A stretch of DNA of 7,132 nt from Fimbriimonadaceae bacterium (GTDB taxonomy: Bacteria; Armatimonadota; Fimbriimonadia; Fimbriimonadales; Fimbriimonadaceae), in contig JACFNW010000109.1 in the NCBI GenBank assembly GCA_019454665.1, forward strand, positions 1 to 7,132, given 5' to 3'. This document shows, one piece after another, positions 6,324 to 7,132 of the stretch (position 1 is the first letter of the stretch; every line of letters begins with the position of its first letter). The notes under the pieces were generated by a model, which was given only the letters and a program-made list of their open reading frames with translations, was not told the DNA's origin and did not search any database. Made by a program: the position numbers and the translations under genes.

Positions 6324-6481
6324 AAAGGGGGTGTGTTGTGCGGATGGGCCGGAGTTGCGGCTCCGCGAGAGTCCCGATGGTCCCTACAGAGCTCTGAACT
6401 CGCAACCCTCAGCAACCGACGTGCGTCTACACAAGTGGATCAGGAGCGACTTCTTGTTGACCAGATCGGGGCAAGCGTGCA
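6324..6481. other. Intergenic leader before the RCC1 gene, no clear gene
   Basis: The stretch is less GC-rich than the flanking block. It holds a small hairpin (CGGAG 6350-6354 with CTCCG 6361-6365, 6-nt loop) without a T-tract. A TTGACC at 6457-6462 resembles a -35 box, but the matching -10 position falls on the start codon. Short open frames cross it but resemble nothing. I find no convincing promoter or terminator. Confidence 0.4.
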
Positions 6482-7132
6482 ATGTGCAGTTACCGGGCTA
6501 TCTCGACGTTGTCGGTCATTCTGTTGTTCGGTATGGCCCAGACTTTTGCCCAGCCCGGAACCGTATGGTCGTGGGGTAGGAACAGCGAGGGTGTCATCGG
6601 TAATGGGGGCTCGCCTCACCTCTCGTCGCCAGACGTAGCCATAAACCTCTCGCACGTGGTCTCACTGAAGGCTGGTGGATGGCACATGTTGGGGCTCCGA
6701 GACGATGGCACCGTTTGGTCTTGGGGCAATAACGCACAGGGACAGTTGGGCGATGGAAGCAACACTCTTCGAAAGGCGCCTGTCGCAGTCCAAGGCGTTT
6801 CCAGCGTCTCAGCCATTGGGGCCGGAATCCATCACAGTTTGGCAGTTCTGGGCAATGGCACGGTGGTGGCTTGGGGTTCGAACAGCCGGGGCCAACTCGG
6901 GGACGGCACCACCAGCGACCGAAACGTCCCCGCACCTGTTCCCGGGTTGGACAACGTGGTCGCAGTTGCCGGCGGCATGTTCCACAGTCTCGCGCTTAGG
7001 GCGGACGGCACTGTCTGGGCTTGGGGAGCTAACGAAAGTGGACAGTTGGGTGATGGAACGACTCAGGACCGCACGACGCCGGTCCGGGTGTCTTCCTTGG
7101 CTGGTGTGGTACAGATCGCCACAAAGACCTGG
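6482..7132 (+). CDS. Secreted RCC1-repeat protein, partial (N-terminal 217 residues)
   Basis: The frame runs open to the right edge. Residues 1-23 form a signal peptide (R5, hydrophobic 7-18, cleavage after TFA), so the product is exported. The remainder is a run of RCC1-type beta-propeller blades. The W-x-W-G-x-N-x-x-G-Q-L-G-D-G motif starts at residues 29, 79, 129 and 179, exactly 50 apart. The first copy is diverged (VIGNG for QLGDG) and the third has Val for the first Trp. Each blade contains a G-G/A...H-x-L-x-L...DGT stretch. RCC1 propellers usually close with seven blades, so at least three more are expected downstream. Bacterial secreted members are mostly uncharacterised and taken to mediate protein or surface binding; they are not the eukaryotic nucleotide exchange factor. 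An in-frame TGA at 6458-6460 leaves the ATG at 6482 as the start; no clear Shine-Dalgarno is seen. Third codon positions are less GC-rich than in the upstream genes. Confidence 0.9.
   Translation, partial: MCSYRAISTLSVILLFGMAQTFAQPGTVWSWGRNSEGVIGNGGSPHLSSPDVAINLSHVVSLKAGGWHMLGLRDDGTVWSWGNNAQGQLGDGSNTLRKAPVAVQGVSSVSAIGAGIHHSLAVLGNGTVVAWGSNSRGQLGDGTTSDRNVPAPVPGLDNVVAVAGGMFHSLALRADGTVWAWGANESGQLGDGTTQDRTTPVRVSSLAGVVQIATKTW
6560..7132 (+). repeat. 150-bp coding repeat units of the RCC1 array
   Basis: Units begin at about 6560, 6710, 6860 and 7010, each encoding T-V then the W-W-G block. The period is exactly 150 bp with no insertions. Over the first 57 bases, the units at 6707 and 7007 match at about 42 positions, more than either neighbouring comparison (the 6707 and 6857 units match at about 35), by hand count. 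The last unit is cut by the window edge. Confidence 0.8.

Noticed and set aside
6350..6365. CGGAG/CTCCG hairpin as terminator of the parvulin gene
   Set aside because: The stem is only 5 bp and there is no T-tract after it.
6457..6485. TTGACC as a -35 box for the RCC1 gene
   Set aside because: At 17-bp spacing the -10 would be CAATGT, which overlaps the start codon and matches poorly.
6333..6638. Short plus-strand open frames in the leader before the RCC1 gene
   Set aside because: Their translations show no homology I recognise, they overlap the RCC1 start in other frames, and no ribosome binding site is evident.
1..7132. Mobile element, CRISPR array, tRNA or rRNA genes, or defence system
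   Set aside because: No transposase, integrase, spaced palindromic repeat array, tRNA T-loop pattern or nuclease/helicase gene was seen on either strand.

Overview
The window is dense, GC-rich bacterial chromosome with seven protein genes in two divergent blocks. Genes on the minus strand fill positions 1-3881 and genes on the plus strand fill 3975-7132. A lipoprotein signal and a SurA/PrsA-like secreted chaperone point to a diderm bacterium. The set, including a planctomycete/armatimonad-style secreted thioredoxin and an RCC1-repeat secreted protein, would fit Armatimonadota (Fimbriimonas-like) or a similar phylum. That placement is inference from general flavour and is not demonstrated.

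Minus-strand block, in transcription order: metG (methionyl-tRNA synthetase, 3881-1953), a small secreted thioredoxin-fold protein (1890-1438), a strong GC-rich hairpin resembling a terminator (1415-1388), a secreted GH18 glycoside hydrolase (1355-378), and the 5' part of a tRNA nucleotidyltransferase/poly(A) polymerase-family gene (381 to the left edge). The last gene overlaps the GH18 stop by ATGA and has an AGGAGG motif just before its start. metG and the thioredoxin gene are 62 bp apart and may be cotranscribed. The hairpin probably separates them from the GH18-nucleotidyltransferase pair.

Positions 3882-3974 are a 93-bp divergent intergenic region with a -10-like TACAAT toward metG and an inverted repeat that could be an operator. 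Plus-strand block: an unrecognised lipoprotein (3975-4427) overlapping a nitrilase-superfamily amidohydrolase (4424-5263) by ATGA; then a parvulin-like periplasmic protein starting at TTG with a good ribosome binding site (5337-6305); then 176 bp without a gene; then a secreted RCC1-repeat protein running off the right edge (6482-7132). The RCC1 gene is less GC-biased at third codon positions than its neighbours.

I see no mobile element, CRISPR array, rRNA, tRNA or defence locus, and nothing that amounts to a new multi-gene system. The points most worth a second look are residue-level departures in known families: a MetRS zinc knuckle with no zinc ligands, a parvulin domain without its usual histidines, and a nucleotidyltransferase whose RRDFT-type motif is not recognisable. 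The uncharacterised lipoprotein coupled to a nitrilase and the regular 50-residue RCC1 array are also notable.
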